A DNA stretch of 64,000 bases from Lepturacanthus savala (GCA_030544235.1 CM060464.1:29634152-29698151), one strand, 5' to 3'; shown: positions 44,050 to 57,653, numbered from the stretch's first letter. A program made the numbers and translations. Notes: generated by a model from the letters alone, not told the origin.

Positions 44050-46640
44050 ATTGCACACATAGATGAGTTAAAGCATTTTTGTGGCTAACTGGTGGAGGTT
44101 TACCCTCCTTGTTTTTCTTCCGCCTCCTCCCCGTTTGCTGCTGTGACCTCCAGTGACCCCTCCTAGCAGAGCTGCTCCCACTGTACAGAGTGAATGGAAC
44201 GCTCATCTGTTCATCTGTAGTGAGCTTGTAGTAAACGTGTAGTAAGCGGCTCCAAACGCAGCCATTGTGTCCAGGAGCTCCCCTTCCCCCCTCTCAGAGC
44301 CCCTCCCCCACCCCGCAGCCTCTCTGGTGTCGTTATCTTGGAGGTCAGCAGGCCGAGGGCTTCAGAAGGAGGCCGCTCTGACCTGAGGAGGTTTTGTGGC
44401 GTGTGGTTTGCATCGGTGACAGGTGTGAGGCAGGATGACAGGTACTGAAGGCAGTTTGAGGTTTCAGAAATGGATGATGCAAGGCGAGAGTCTGTGATCT
44501 TCATGAAGAAACATTCATCTGTAAAAATTATGAAAATTTGAAGACATTAAATCCTACACTCTGGATTAATAGAGAAGAGATGATATTGTGATGACATTAA
44601 AAAAAATGTGAAAAGATTCCCAACTCGATACTAATAACTATGCTCATATTTTAAGTTGTCTGCTGCTGTCAGCTTTTACTGGAAATCTGCTGCAGTTAAT
44701 TTTACACACAGCACAGAGAGTAATCTAATTCTTTTTAGAAAAATAACAATTGAGTAGAGTAAATTTGTTTTAGTAGTTAATCTGTTGGCTGTTGGCATTT
44801 CTGATTCCAATGAAACAATTACCTTTTAGTAGTTTTTCTTGATTCTATCTATAGAATCTTTACTTTTGGACAAAACTTCACAAAAAATAGTCTTGCATTG
44901 AGCACTCAGCGTGTGTGTGTATGTACCGTTTGTGCAGTAATAGCGTAGATATCCACACGAGTCCCTCTCTCCTTGTGTTGCTGTCGACATAACTGGAGAA
45001 AGCGCCCAAACCACGCAACAGGCCCAGGAGGTCTGAGCTTGAGTAACAGATCCATGAGGCTGAAAAGCTTATCAGACGCCAAAACGCTCTAGACAGATTT
45101 TTACAACTGAAAGTTATTATGGCCGCGATCGTTCGTTTTGCTCTTTTGTTGCTACGATCACGACGTAAACAGGAGAAATGCTCCGTTTATGTTGCAAAGA
45201 AGTCATCCACGAGGAATGAGCGCCTTTGCCGGATCGCTTCATGTTGCGGTTGCTGACTCATTCACATGAATAAGAGCGCAGCATATTTTTCCCACACAGG
45301 CCTGAAGTCGTTCTGAACACGCCTTTACTCTTTATCACGGGCTGCGATCAGATCCCACCCTCATGCTGTCAAAGTAACACAAGAGAGGGAGAAGAGAGGC
45401 GACATCCGCCGCGGTCTGAGGGGAAATGAGCCTAAATACCAAAAACTAATAAAAGATAACATTTAATGGCTTAATTTTTAATCTTTGAAGTTGTTTTGTT
45501 GGTTTTAATATCCGTTTTGGCTGATAGACACCCCCCCCATCCTGCTACCATCTCTCACAGCCGTCGATGGTGTCGACTTGTGGTTTCACTGGGTGGAACT
45601 AAAAATGTGGAGCGACGCTGAAAGAAAAATCCACGCTCAGCAAAAACCTCCCTGGGTAAATAAAGATTTAAGAGACATCAGTGCAGCGTTGTGGGGGTAA
45701 GTGGCAGGTACCGGACTCCTGCACACGCCGCCGGCACAGAGTTTATTTAATAGTGACATGTCTGACAGCCACCTTCTGACACGCCTCGTAGGTTCACTGA
45801 AACTTGACAGTTAAGTCCTCAGGGAAGTGACAGCCGGTGGGTAATTATGTCATTTTAGCCGGAGCCCAACACACATTTATTATTATACAGAAATCCCTGC
45901 CAAAATACATAGGATTGCTATTATAGATACGATGCAGTCATAGTTTAAACCTCAGCTGCCATAAAACCGCCCACTTGTCACCAAGTTTACTATCTTAACC
46001 TTAATATTTACCATGAAGTCAAAAGGTTATGGCCTTATTCCCTTTTTTGAATGCATATCTGGACCCTCTTATCTGATAAAATTGGATCCTCTTGATTTTC
46101 CTCCACCAGACAAATGCTTGCTTTAGTCCTAATCGTGCTTTTATACAGATTATTTTGGGCTCAGCAGGGGGGAAGTGTTCTGTGCCTCAGGGTGCTAGAG
46201 AACACCCTTTAAAAATCCAACTTATGGCTAACTGTTAATTTAAGTGAGTGTGTTTGAGAAGGCAGTTAAAATCTACCCAGAAACCAGCAGATTGGAGGCG
46301 TCCCCCGCCAATATGGCTGCTGTGATCAGCTGTTAAATCTCTACAGCCGAACAAAACCTTTATTGGTTATGATTCAATACTGGAGTTAAATAGGCCTGAC
46401 TCAGCCTGACACAGATGGGCACTCAGTTAAAAAACACTGATACTGAAGCTGGTTGCTGACTGGAGTCATGTTGATGGACGAGTGCACAAACATTACTGAT
46501 CCCAGACCGGATGTATCGACTATAAGGTTATTGTAGTTTTATCTATGATTGTGCCTGTGTTCTAATGCAGTTTGAGTTTCCAGTTGCACTCACACTTTCT
46601 GTTTGTTTCTGTTCTGACAATAAACTGAAGATCTATGGGT
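44050..46640. other. Intronic DNA without recognised gene
   Basis: Mixed-complexity sequence. There are GC-rich patches at 44100-44420 and 45000-45420. No repeat family is shared with the rest of the window and there is no coding exon. Short open frames here lack any recognisable domain. Confidence 0.3.
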
Positions 46641-46643
46641 TTT

Positions 46644-47360
46644 TAATTCAATTCAATTCACTTTTATTCATATAGCCCAATATCACAACACAGTTGTCTC
46701 AAAGTGCTTCACAAAATTCAGTCCAAAGTGACTCAGACATCCCCCATCCTTAGACCCTCCTTCTCGGCAACGAAAAACTCCAAAACCCAGTGGAAAAGAA
46801 GAAACCTCGGGAAGAACCACAGTGAAAGAGAGATCCACTCCCATGGATGGACAGGCTAAAGATGAACCATGACTGACAGACATCCATCTTACGATGATGG
46901 ATTAGTCTGGAAAGATGTTTCAGTCTGTAGAGATGTCATAGGGTGGGGGCAGAAGGGTGGATCCAGCCAGGCAGGTGAAGGAGTAGGTTCATCAGGTGGG
47001 CCTCCATGAGTCACATCAGGAGTCGTCATCATTGGGCCTCGTGCGGTTGAACTGAAACAGTAGCCACTCCCCTCAAGGGGAGTGGGGAGAGGGTCTACGG
47101 GTGAATAGTGATGAAACAACCAAGTATAAACTAGATACTGTTTATTAATGACAGACAGTGGTACATGGTACCAGAAAGAGATGATAGGGCTCAGTACACT
47201 GCATTTTCCCCAGCATTCTCACTCCTAGGGCAGCTTAGACTGAACTGTGGGTTTAAGTCTACCTTTAGATACCCTGACCATAGGCCTTTTGGAACAGAAA
47301 TGTTTTCAGTCTAACCTTAAATCTAAAACAAGACATTTGAAGGCACTCCCTGTGTTGTGC
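46644..47360 (+). repeat. Common dispersed fish repeat
   Basis: It starts AATTCAATTCACTTTTATTC then ATAGCCCAATATCACAACA, CTCAAAGTGCTTCACA, GGAAGAAACCTCGGGAAGAA and later GGAACAGAAATGTTTTCAGT. This series of blocks is a very common interspersed sequence in fish. The class is not certain to me. Confidence 0.55.
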
Positions 47361-47669
47361 ATGGATGATTATTACTGTTGCACGAACATGCTGCAAACCT
47401 GATGGGCTACTAACGCTACTGGCTCACCAATATTTCTGGGAGGTAGCTGGTGTGTATATATTGTAAATAATCACCAATTCTGAGCTGCAAATACAGACTA
47501 AAGATGCTGCTATTTCAATTTAGATTTCCTGATCTGTTGTGTTTTATCAGGATCTGCTTTAAATTAGAGTCTTTGGGTACCACAAGGTGCACACTTTTGA
47601 GTTGTCTCCCTTTTGTGTTTGTGAAGCTGCATTGAACTTAACTTATTTGTGGGATGAGACATCATGTTT

Positions 47670-48758
47670 GTCCACCAGGTGGCGCTGTTGACATAACTCT
47701 GCATGTGTGTCTGCAATCGGGGCAAAGTCTCATCCTACATGTGAAGTTTAGACCAGATTGGATAATGCGCCAAACAGTTATGACAAGTGAAAGGTGTGTC
47801 CACTAGGTAGAGGGGCTTTTGAATATTTAAAGTGGGCTCGTAGAGGCATTTAGACCCACCCATGGGTGTTGCCCCTATCAGATCAAAGAGCTTGTCACCC
47901 TTGACCTGTGTATTACAATTTTCATGATTACATGAGATCGTTGACATTGAAAAGCCCAACGTGTTTTTATGGCAATTGACCCAAAATGGCAGGGTTGTCA
48001 CAGCTAGACCGTTTGACCTAGCAAAGCTTTCACTTACTTTTAATCTCACATTTTTAGGAGCATACTCTAAGTTTGAGGTGGATACAATAAAATCTATAGG
48101 ACGAGTTCATTCAAGATGTGAGGTGTGGAAAGCACCGAAATCACTGTTTTGGTGGAACTTCAATAGAAGATCGCTGACGATCCTGTTGGAATTTCACCAT
48201 GACATTATGAGGCTTTTTTGTGTGTCTTGGCACAAAATTTTGTGATCGGACAAACTAATCCCTATGCAGAGGGTTTTTTGAAAATTTCCAAGGAAATTGT
48301 TGTGTGTCCATGCAGGATGACCTTATGGGACGTAAATTTGCATCAAATTCACACACGCCAAATTTGGTTGAGTTTTGGGGCATGGTCAACATTGTAGTCC
48401 TATACATATTGAATACGCACGCTATCATGGAATGAAAAGTAGCCATATTCAAAGTCCTCCCATATAGACAATACTGGTGTATTGTGCAAACAAAACAAGC
48501 TCTGCGGGTACAGGATAGGTGGCCCCAAATGATGGTGCCAAATGAAGGTCCATTCAGTTAAACACAACAAAAAATCCAAAGTGATCCAGAAACCAGGATT
48601 TCTTCTCAATATTTACTTAATCATCTGTTCATGGCACCAATCTCAACATTCGCTGAAAATTTGATGAAAATTTGGCCAAAACCTTTTGAGGTATTTTGTT
48701 AACAAACAGACTGACCGACAGACAAACGCTGGCTAAACCTCCTTTGGGGAGGTAATAA
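47670..48758 (+). repeat. About 1.1-kb dispersed repeat
   Basis: It runs from CCACCAGGTGGCGCTGTTGA to CAAACGCTGGCTAAACCTCC and ends TTTGGGGAGGTAATAA. The final GACAGACAAACGCTGG..CCTTTGG.GAGGTAATAA string is familiar from many fish loci. Short open frames on both strands are fortuitous. The class is unknown. Confidence 0.5.
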
Positions 48759-48759
48759 G

Positions 48760-50960
48760 TAATTCTGTGCTTCTGTTGGTGTTACAAGTGTGTTTGAAAT
48801 CCATATAGGATTTACATTTCAGCAGATGAGAGGCTTTTTAGCACAGAAAAGAGGCCAGTTGGTTTCCCTCCAGTGTGGCTGGTGAACTACATGCGGCTAA
48901 TGCACCAGCCACAATAAAGCACCATTTGGCCGGCGGCTGGTGGTCCCGAGGATGATTATCTGGGATAGAGAAGAGCTGCTTTGCATCTTGACAACATGTA
49001 GCCAAGATTACTCCGTTGCACTAAAGCCGGGCTCACCGCTGAGCCTGGAGAAAAGGAAGCATTCGACATTCCTGCGAGGAAACAACAAGCACATTCAGAC
49101 TTATTTTTCAACAGGCTTTTATTTAATCCACTCATCAAATATGTCGGCCTACAGATCAATGATGTAGTTGACTCAGGTTAATTTATGTAATTAAAGCTGC
49201 TTGTGCTCACTGATACAAACTATTCTAGATGTTCATATCATTATTATCCTTTTGTGTTGCTGTGGTGGCTTTAAGAAATGTCCCTTTGCTATGAATAGAA
49301 TAATTTCATTGCTGCTTTGCTTGTTATCCTCTTGTTTTCTTCCACTCTGGGAGCAGCAGCCAGCAGTGCTCATTACGTGTCTTTAATGACTTAATTAAAG
49401 TTGACTGTTTGTTGGGATCTGCACTGTCTGGTGGATCGCATCTATGCCAAATTGTCTACTGAGTAATGATGATGGGCAGGGATGCAATGTTAATCTTCCA
49501 GATTTTGACCTCGGAGTTGATGCACTTTCTCCCACATAGAAACGGAGAGCAGCATGTGTCGGGCTGGATTTGAACAAACAGGCAGAGTTGAGCTCAGCGG
49601 AGGTTATCAGTGTTTGCTGTTAGACATGGCTGCAGCTAATAAGGTGTGGTTAATGGAAAGGTCCTGCTGTTATCGAGAATTTAACAGAGCTGTGAAGCCT
49701 GATGATCAACATGTCGACCTTTTTGAAAACTTCTCATTAGCAAATAAGGAAAAAGTATCTGAAGAATACTCAATAATGTGCGTTTTGGGGAAAAAACACA
49801 ACATTTTTGGTAGATTCTGTCACCAAATGATGCAGCCTTTCACCCATTTTTTTAGAGCTTTTGTTTGCATTTGCCATCTATTACAGAGGAGAATAGTCCC
49901 TCAGGATATTATACATTTTCTGTTTCCACTGCCAACATATGTTAGTTTGGGATAAACAAGAGGATTCTTCTGTAGATTTACCAATTGAAACTATAGAAAT
50001 TTCAAAGAAAAAGACAGTTTGAGTGATGTAGCAGAAACAAGGTTGAGCCACTTCAGGACAGTTCAACTGGTTATCACATCATTGACCTAATGATTATTAT
50101 TATACTTTAATATGCTGAATGTTTTCTCAATGAGCTGTTTGGTGTATAAACTGTCTATCAAACCCAGTTTAATATCACATAGGACAAAGAAAACAACACG
50201 TGTGCTTAAAATGACCTGAAATGATTAAACAGTTATTATAATGTTGATTGCTTAGTTAACTAATTATTAGAGCTTCTCCAGCAGCTCCGGAGGGAACTAA
50301 CTGGCTCTTTGTTTGCTAAGTGTTCTAAGGCTGCGTGATTGTTGCTAAAATGTGAATTACGATAAATGTCTTGCTTTCTGCAGTGTATTAAGTGTGATTT
50401 AGCAACTGGGATTGTTCTGAAACAAAGAATGCAACCGGACGTTAATGCATTTGGGGAATAGGAGCGATCGAATGGTCATTTAGAAATGAGGCTGTGGAGC
50501 CATATAAATTAGGATGGAGATTATTTCTGATTTGCTGTGCAGCCCTACTGTGAACACCTGCTATTTGTGTTATTTGCTGGTTGATTGTGTGAAGGTAGAG
50601 TGAGTTTATCTGAGCTTTGCTGGCAACCTCCTCCGCCTACTGCTGAAACCGAGGCTGATGAGAACCGTGAGATTTAACCAGTCAAATTAGACTAAACCAA
50701 AAACAATGAGTGGACGGACGCCAAACACGTCTGTACAGGAACAGCAGGAAGTTCTGAACTCCTTTCACATCGAACTCATGTCCCATTGTTTGTATAAAAC
50801 ATTGATTAGTTCAGCTTTAACAAAAAAAAAAATTACATCAAAACCCTCAACAGATGAGAGCCTGAGGTGTGACACATAACATCACGACTGTGTCTTTGTG
50901 TTTCATGAAATGTTGTGATTACACTTCAGGGCCACTGCATATTATTAAACATCTTTTGCA
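48760..50960. other. Intronic DNA without recognised gene
   Basis: High-complexity sequence with few simple repeats. Segments at 48880-49140 and 50430-50700 look like candidates for conserved non-coding elements by texture alone. An open frame of 133 codons at 49554-49955 has no recognisable domain and no suitable splice context. Confidence 0.3.
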
Positions 50961-50964
50961 GGAA

Positions 50965-51187
50965 ATAATAATTAGATGTGGTAAAAAAATGTTAATGTTT
51001 TTATTACTTAATATGATCTACATACTAGATATATTTAAGAAATATGAGAAAAAATGTAAGATTACTTTCACCTTTTCCCCTTTTCACACCTAACTGTAAA
51101 AACATAGATTTTATATCACAGTTTTTTGAGAAAAATGAAGATAAAGTAATTGTTGCCATATGGCAACACTATGCAATAGAGGGTTAA
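50965..51187 (+). mobile_element. TTAA-type palindromic element, family A copy 5 (internally deleted)
   Basis: AGATGTGGTAAAAAAATG, GATATATTTAAGAAATATGA, CCCCTTTTCACACCTAACTG and TTGCCATATGGCAACACTAT, ending GAGGGTTAA at 51187. About half the length of copy 1. Confidence 0.6.
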
Positions 51188-51964
51188 TGAGAAAATGATA
51201 ACTAACAAATGTGTTGAGCTTGAAATTTAACTAAGAAGTCGTACAGTTCAACTAACTTCAAAAAGCTCATACAAGACAAAGTATTAGGCTTCGCTATAGT
51301 TTTTGGCACAGATGCAGGCACAATATGTTGGAGCAGATTTCTTCAGAGCCGCTGTCCTCTCCATTCGAGGCTTATCTCTTTTGTCTTCCTGCCGTTGGGG
51401 TGGCCGAGTGTCCTGTGCCTCTGGCTGTGAGGACTGTTTACTCTTGTGAGGCAGTTTGTGTCCCTCTGTCTCACAACAGGACCACAGCACGCTTTATAAC
51501 AGTGGCCCTGTTCAATAACCCCGAGGAGATGGATAACGAGCCCGTTTGGTGACGCTAAAAGCACATTCCGTTTAGTGGAAACATCTATCCAAAGCTCCTT
51601 ATAGTGTCATGAGTGTGTTTTTTTTGTGCTAGCAGCTCCAGTGGGGGGGTCTCTAACCCCTTTTTAGCAGTAGAAGTGTGGTCTTCCACAGCAGCTAGTA
51701 ACCTAGAGAAACCACTAACCTAGATTCAGCTGGAATCTACTGTTCCTCTCCAGGATTGATTTATCTGACCCAATCTGATGTAATGATAAAAACCACCACT
51801 GGGTCACACAGGCGCAGTGGATGGTAAGATGCATTAAGGGAAACAAAACAGATAAATCAAACTTCATTCAATTCCTTCATAACAAAGTCATGCTAAAACA
51901 TTTTGATTTGATCGCAGCACTAATAACGGGTAACATCGGTTCGAGGTCAGTAAGCAACAGCCAA

Positions 51965-52063
51965 AGTTAATACATAAGGCGTACTAGATTGTAAGGTGCA
52001 CTGTCGATTTTTTGTGAAAATTAACAAATTTTAGGTGCACCTTATACTCCTAAAAATACGGTA
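51965..52063. mobile_element. hAT-like fragment, family E copy 2
   Basis: It contains GTAAGGTGCACTGTCGATTT and ends TATACTCCTAAAAATACGGT. It is similar to the CCGTATTTT..ATAAG terminus of 25953-26778 but from a GGTGCAC-type relative. Only about 100 bp remains. Confidence 0.5.
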
Positions 52064-54575
52064 GTTTTATTGTTTGTGCTCCATACGTGGAACAGCTACA
52101 GCGGCTTCCAGCAGCTTTATAACACACTTTTCACACAGATAAGTCTTTAGACTGGACTGTCTTATCCATCGATGAGTAAACTGTGCAGCGATTGTTTTAC
52201 ATCAGAGGGCATCAGGGCCTCCTGCGATCAATAACAAGATCATCGTGGCCTTCATACACAGACTCACTCAAGCAGAACAGATTTGTCATGCGTCATGGCT
52301 GTGACCTTGGCTGCTTGACATGAATACAAAGGTTGTGTTGAAAGATAAAGAGTCAGGAAATATTCATTTGTGCTTTTTTAAGGAAAACAATATTACACCA
52401 AATATTATAATAAACCCGTCTGATGTGTCTTTATCCATCACGCGTGAACGTGAAAGATGCTGCATGTTACTGTAACTGAAACAGCTCAACTTTGGTAATA
52501 AAGGCACAAATCAAAGATCATTTAATGATTAATGGGTAACCATAACATCTTTATAGATGGATAATTATAATGATTTTAATGGATAATTAACTCTGCTTTT
52601 CAGGCACAAGAATATATGTCAGGCTTATATCCATCCAAGGTTTTTTTGTGATTTTTTTTTTTTTTTTTTTAAGATTGATTCTTACCAGGGACATAACGAT
52701 ACACTCAGGATTTCATACAATTCATTACACTGAGTTCTCGATATGATTTTCTCATGATGTCTTAACAAAATGAGATTGATGACAATTTTTTTGCCAAAAA
52801 GACTGCATCATACAGACATATTTTGTCTCAACTTTTTCGTGGTCCACAGTTGCTCAGGCTGTCATTTGATTATTGTTGGAATATGAAAGAATAACCCTAT
52901 TTAATGTCTTGTGTGCTGAAAACCACTTAGTTTTTTTTTATTTCTCTCATTCAGTGGTTTTCTGGTTACCACCCGTTGCTGAGGCCGTGATAACAACTGT
53001 GTTGTTACAGCGATCAGGACTGAGCTCATTACTGCATCGCTGCCAAAAATATTTGCTAGTGAAAGTTAGGAGTGGTTATGGTGTGTGATATGTGCCGCTT
53101 CAGCTTTCTGCACCTCCATAATAACTAAACAATTATTGTTGTGTACATGTCCCACACCATTACAACTACTGCTGTAACTTTCACTAAGTAAAACTAAAAA
53201 CAAGTGTTTTTATTCCCTTTAAACTGTGGTGATATGTGGCTGTATCACGACATCTGTAAAAGTCCAAGTCCAAGTTGCTTTCTTCATTTACTTTGAATTA
53301 ATCAAACACCACTGTTCTCTCCCTCTCTCTCTCCTCACTCTTTTTCTCATCCTTTTTAAAATGAATCGGAATGCTGTCTTTAACCTGATCAAACAAAGAG
53401 GAACGACTTCCCCTCTCATCACATTGTTTCTTATCACTGTGGCTGTAATCTCCCTCCGCTAGTTTTTTTTACTACATATTTCTTAAGAGCCTCTCATCCA
53501 AACAACTTCACTTGTGGATCTTACATGTGTCATTTTAAACTACTTTTCCCTGACTCACTGGTCATCAGTGATGTGAACTGTGTGTGCAGTCAGTCATGGA
53601 GCCGCCGAGCTCCGCCCGCTGTGAATATTTATACGCTGGAGTTTGGTCAGTGGGGAGAGTTGAGCTTTTGTTCTGTGATGAGCGGAAAAGAGAATCAACC
53701 TTTTCTTTTTTTTTTTTTTTTTTTTTTCCTCACAAATCTAAATGTGTTCATTGACAGTGGACCTCAAACTCTTCTTCCGCTCCCACCGTATTGATTTGTT
53801 GTCTCATAAATTGACCTCCCATGATGCCGTACGACCTGGTGAACTGTCTGTCCGGGGCATTCTGTCTTCTCCTTTCTGTGATTTGCCTGTGTGAGAGATC
53901 TGAGCTGCACGTCTCCTGCAGCTCTGTTCACTCTCATACACTCTCTGCTAAAAACAGTAGAAAAAAAATAGTTTTCTAGCCTATATTTACATAATTTGAA
54001 TGAAGATTCTTCATCATGCTACATTTACACATAAAATGTGCATCAAAAGGAAAAAAAATGCTACTCTGTCAGTGGCTGCTATATGTTGAGCTTTATCGCC
54101 TGCTTCTACATGTATGTATTAAAAATAGGTCATGAAGCATAAATAAATACCCCCCCCCAATATATAAAAGAATATCATACATAATTATTGATATTAGGGC
54201 TGACCTGATTACCATATTTTGAGAATCCGTCCTTCGAGGACATTAAAATGATTTTGATCGAGGGGGCAATTCCCCCCAAAGACGTTCAGTATTTACCACA
54301 CATACTGAGCACCACAAATTGATCCCGCCTCTTCTTTTTTCCTTTTTAACACAACTCATTCTCACTCATTCACACCTAGAGAGAGATAAACAGCATGTAT
54401 ACATGTTAATGGGGGGACACTCACACTGGCCCGATGTGTTTAACCAACCCAAGCATGGGGCGGCAGCAGCTGTTTATTCAAAGTCAAGCAGGAACAACAA
54501 CAACATCCTGACCGGAGGTAACGCATGTTACTATGACAACCACAAACAATACTGGGGCCAAGCGCAACTCAGACC
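52064..54575. other. Intronic DNA without recognised gene
   Basis: AT-rich with T runs at 52646-52670 and 53703-53727. No repeat family shared in the window, no coding exon and no RNA gene. Confidence 0.3.
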
Positions 54576-54579
54576 TCGA

Positions 54580-55109
54580 GTGAACCTTCTATTGCATAGT
54601 GTTGTATGGCAAAAATGACTTTTCTTAATTTTTCTAAAAAAATCTGGGTTTTTTTTATTTTGGAAGAACATTTAATTTATGAGGTCACATGACCAAGATA
54701 TTCTTTTTGCTCATGGACATTTGACATGTGAGCATCATTGTCTCATGACTGAAGGTTGGCTTTTATTCAGAATTTTGGAAAGTCTTCACTATTTAAAAAA
54801 TGTAACTTGCTATCTAGGATAGCGAGTTACATTTTTTTAAACTTTTTTTTTCTTTTAAATTAATTTTGATATTTAATTTCTAATATGTTAAAAAAAAAGT
54901 TTTGTTGCCATATGAAAGCAATATATGGAAAATTCCTAGTGCATACAACTTAATGGAGTCCCATTGACTAACATAACATGAAACTACTCTGACACAACTT
55001 TTTTTCTTATATTTTCTCAATATTTCTAATATTTAGGCCATTTTAAGTAATACAATCAAAAAATTTTTTTTTACCATTTCTAAGTAATATTTTATGCAAT
55101 GGAGGTTAA
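54580..55109 (-). mobile_element. TTAA-type palindromic element, family A copy 6 (near full length)
   Basis: Left end TGAACCTTCTATTGCATAGT (one base off TTAACC), right end ATGCAATGGAGGTTAA at 55109. This shows that both termini share ATTGCAT next to the TTAACC. The centre carries inverted AATGTAACTTGCTATC / GATAGCGAGTTACATT, a 22-base-pair stem with one mismatch. About 530 bp, no frame. Confidence 0.65.
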
Positions 55110-55885
55110 GTTCAGTCATAGACTTCTTCGTCTGACACATGCCAACTATATAAAAAAGGAAAAAAATAGACACGGACTTCCTAAACGATTAGGAAGTCAT
55201 GGCAATGATTGAAGCTTTGATTTTTTTGTGGGGTCAGCCCTAATTGATATTGATCAATAAAATGTCATTTTTATTGATAGGTTTTTCTTTCCCCTTTTAA
55301 TGGCACAGTTTCCGTTTGCGGGCCTGTTCCTCCTGTGTTTATGTGACCTGAGAGGCTCATTACACTTCATCTTCTGTAATGTCCACCGCTGGCCTCCACA
55401 ACACAAACTCAAAGCTCAGTTACTGGAGCGTTGCTGCGTGTTGGCAGCGCGGCTCAGCCTCCTGGCCTGCTGCAGTCTGCTTCTCTTTGGATCGCGTTTT
55501 ATTGTCCGACTGATTTCCCCAGACGCCGAATCCAGGCCGGAGGATTGATGGCCATCAAGCGGAATTAAGACAATGGCTGCGTGTGTGTGCGTTTGGCCGA
55601 CGTTTAACTATTCACACGCAGCCGCCGTCATGAATGCGTGTGAGTAGTTTAACTTGGATGAAAAAAGAAAAAGATTTAAATTTGCACGTGTGTGTGGCCA
55701 AGGAGAGTGTGTGTGTTTGTTGGAGTGATGCCAACGCTTCCACAACAAGAAGAAGCCTCTCCTCCTGGCTCTGTCCACTGGTGCAGGCCTTCAGTGTCCG
55801 TCGCTCCAGCTGGCAGCCAATTTATACCGAGGCCAAACACTCCAATACCCACAGGCAGGCCAACAGGGGCTCTTTGTGATGCCAG
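55110..55885. other. Intronic DNA without recognised gene
   Basis: The part 55300-55560 is GC-rich and high-complexity with a short open frame (82 codons) that has no recognisable domain. No repeat named. Confidence 0.3.
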
Positions 55886-55888
<3 letters not shown>

Positions 55889-55944
<56 letters not shown>

Positions 55945-56040
55945 GCGTGTGCGTGTGCGTGTGCGTGTGCGTGTGCGTGTGCGTGTGCGTGTGCGTGTGC
56001 GTGTGCGCGTGTGCGCGTGTGTGCGTGTGTGTGTGTGTGT
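55889..56040. repeat. GT and GTGTGC compound microsatellite, about 150 bp
   Basis: About 24 GT units, then about 11 GTGTGC hexamers in a regular array, then GCGCGT variants and GT again. The hexamer part is alternating purine-pyrimidine with one CpG per unit, unlike the CpG-poor surroundings. Confidence 0.95.
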
Positions 56041-56339
56041 TTCCTTCTGAGTTTGGCTCTGTGTGTACTTATCAGCTACTGAGACAGTTGTTCAGCTCAT
56101 GATCGACTGCAAATGCTGTTAATTTCCAGACTTGGCTGCATCCAGAGGACTTCCATCAGTCTGTTTGCACTGGTTACGCCACGAATTACGTTATATTAGG
56201 GCCTTGCAGTTAACAAGTGCAGTGGAGGCAAGCGTTTCCCACAGGTTGAGGATTTACACGTGGTGGCGGATTCACTAATAAACTAGACAAACAAATGTTT
56301 CTGAATAACAAACTTACAGTACACACTAATGAAAGACTT

Positions 56340-56799
56340 GAGCCTAGTTTATACTTCTGCCTACGTAGCTATGCCGTAGTGATCTACAAATCCCCTCCGC
56401 AAACGACTTCTCTGTTGCTTCCGCTTTTAATATTTGCAATAAAAGCATTTTCTCTCTTTGATGTCAATGAGCTCCAAACATACGCGCTGCATTCCGCTTG
56501 TCTGAAGGAGTATTAAGATCAGGCAAAGAAAAAGTCTGGTACAAGAAAAAAACGAAAGGGGAAAAAACGTCCGGGACATACAGTCCAGAATATGTGTTGT
56601 GTGCGCATGTTTCATTCATTCTTTTCATTCTTCTGCCGGACGTTTTTTTTTTCCCTTTGCCTGGCGTACGGTTGCCACTGTGAAGTTGAAGCACTGATTC
56701 CACGGAGCAACACGTTCCGTCTATTCAGAACTTCTAATGCACAAAATCTGCATCGCGTAGACAGCGTAGCTACTTACACAGAAGTATAAACTCTGCTTT
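56340..56799. mobile_element. Harbinger-like miniature element (tentative)
   Basis: It begins GAGCCTAGTTTATACTTCTG and ends with the inverse (complement AAAGCAGAGTTTATACTTCT). CTACGTAGC and CGTAGAC motifs are mirrored near both ends. GCCC..TTTATACTTCTGCG-type termini are typical of fish PIF/Harbinger miniature elements. About 460 bp. Confidence 0.5.
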
Positions 56800-57262
56800 A
56801 AGGTTTTCATCTTATTATGGAGGTTTTTATTTAGTCGTCAGTTTCTGGTGTGGCCTGTGATCTACTGATGACTTCAAACACCACAGAGATGATAACGTGT
56901 TGACTGGTTTGTGGTTTGGTGCTGACTCCTGGTTGTTCCGAGAGTCCAGCCGTGTAAAGGAGTCCTGCTGTAGCCACATTTCGACCACAAGAACTCTCCC
57001 TGGAGACTAAGAACCTTTTTGAGGAGCTCCGTTCATCAACCTGCGTTTTCCCCGAAGGGACCGAGGTTTAGGTTGTTTCCCACAAAAAGTCCCTGCTGGT
57101 GTAGTAGTAATGTCTAAAAGTACAGGAACTTTGGTAGCATTTTTTTTCCCCAGAGATGATCATCACACAGTCACAGCATGACTTTTACTTCATTCACAAA
57201 AAAGGAAGTGCTTCTCTTTGTTTTACTACTGTTTTTCTCTTTATGTATATGTGTGTGGAGAA

Positions 57263-57480
57263 TCTACACTACTCACAAAAAGTTTGGGATATTGTGAGAG
57301 ACTCAGTGGATTTCGTACATTTTTGGGATAAGATATATTAAACTAATGAAATTGGTGTTTCTTCTCATTCATTATTAGTAACATGAAAGGGAACTTTTGC
57401 TTATTTTATTAAAATTCAAGTGAAATAGGAAAACCACTCATGTTAACAATATTCCTAACTTATTATGCATAATGTGTTTT
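57263..57480. mobile_element. Miniature Tc1/mariner-type element, family H copy 3
   Basis: It begins TACACTACTCACAAAAAGTT then TGGGATATTG. The right end complement reads CATTATGCATAATAAGTTAG then GAATATTG. It shares CAGTGGATTTCGTACATTTT and AGGGAACTTTTG with the other copies. It has no coding capacity. Confidence 0.65.
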
Positions 57481-57591
57481 CCTTTCATTTTTCCATGTTA
57501 ATTATTATTCATCAGGTCTGACCAATGGTTGGCCGATGGCTGATGATGTCAGTACACAAAATTGATTAACGTAACCTAATGCATTCACTTG

Positions 57592-57592
<1 letters not shown>

Positions 57593-57649
<57 letters not shown>
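57593..57649. repeat. CA microsatellite, about 28 units
   Basis: Uninterrupted AC repeat followed by ACATACATGC. Confidence 0.95.

Positions 57650-57653
<4 letters not shown>

Noticed and set aside
47735..48245. Frames of 94-104 codons on both strands
   Set aside because: They lie in a dispersed repeat that I recognise from other fish loci. The frames are not related to a known protein.
49554..49955. A 133-codon + strand frame
   Set aside because: No recognisable domain, no convincing splice sites or promoter, and composition typical of non-coding DNA.
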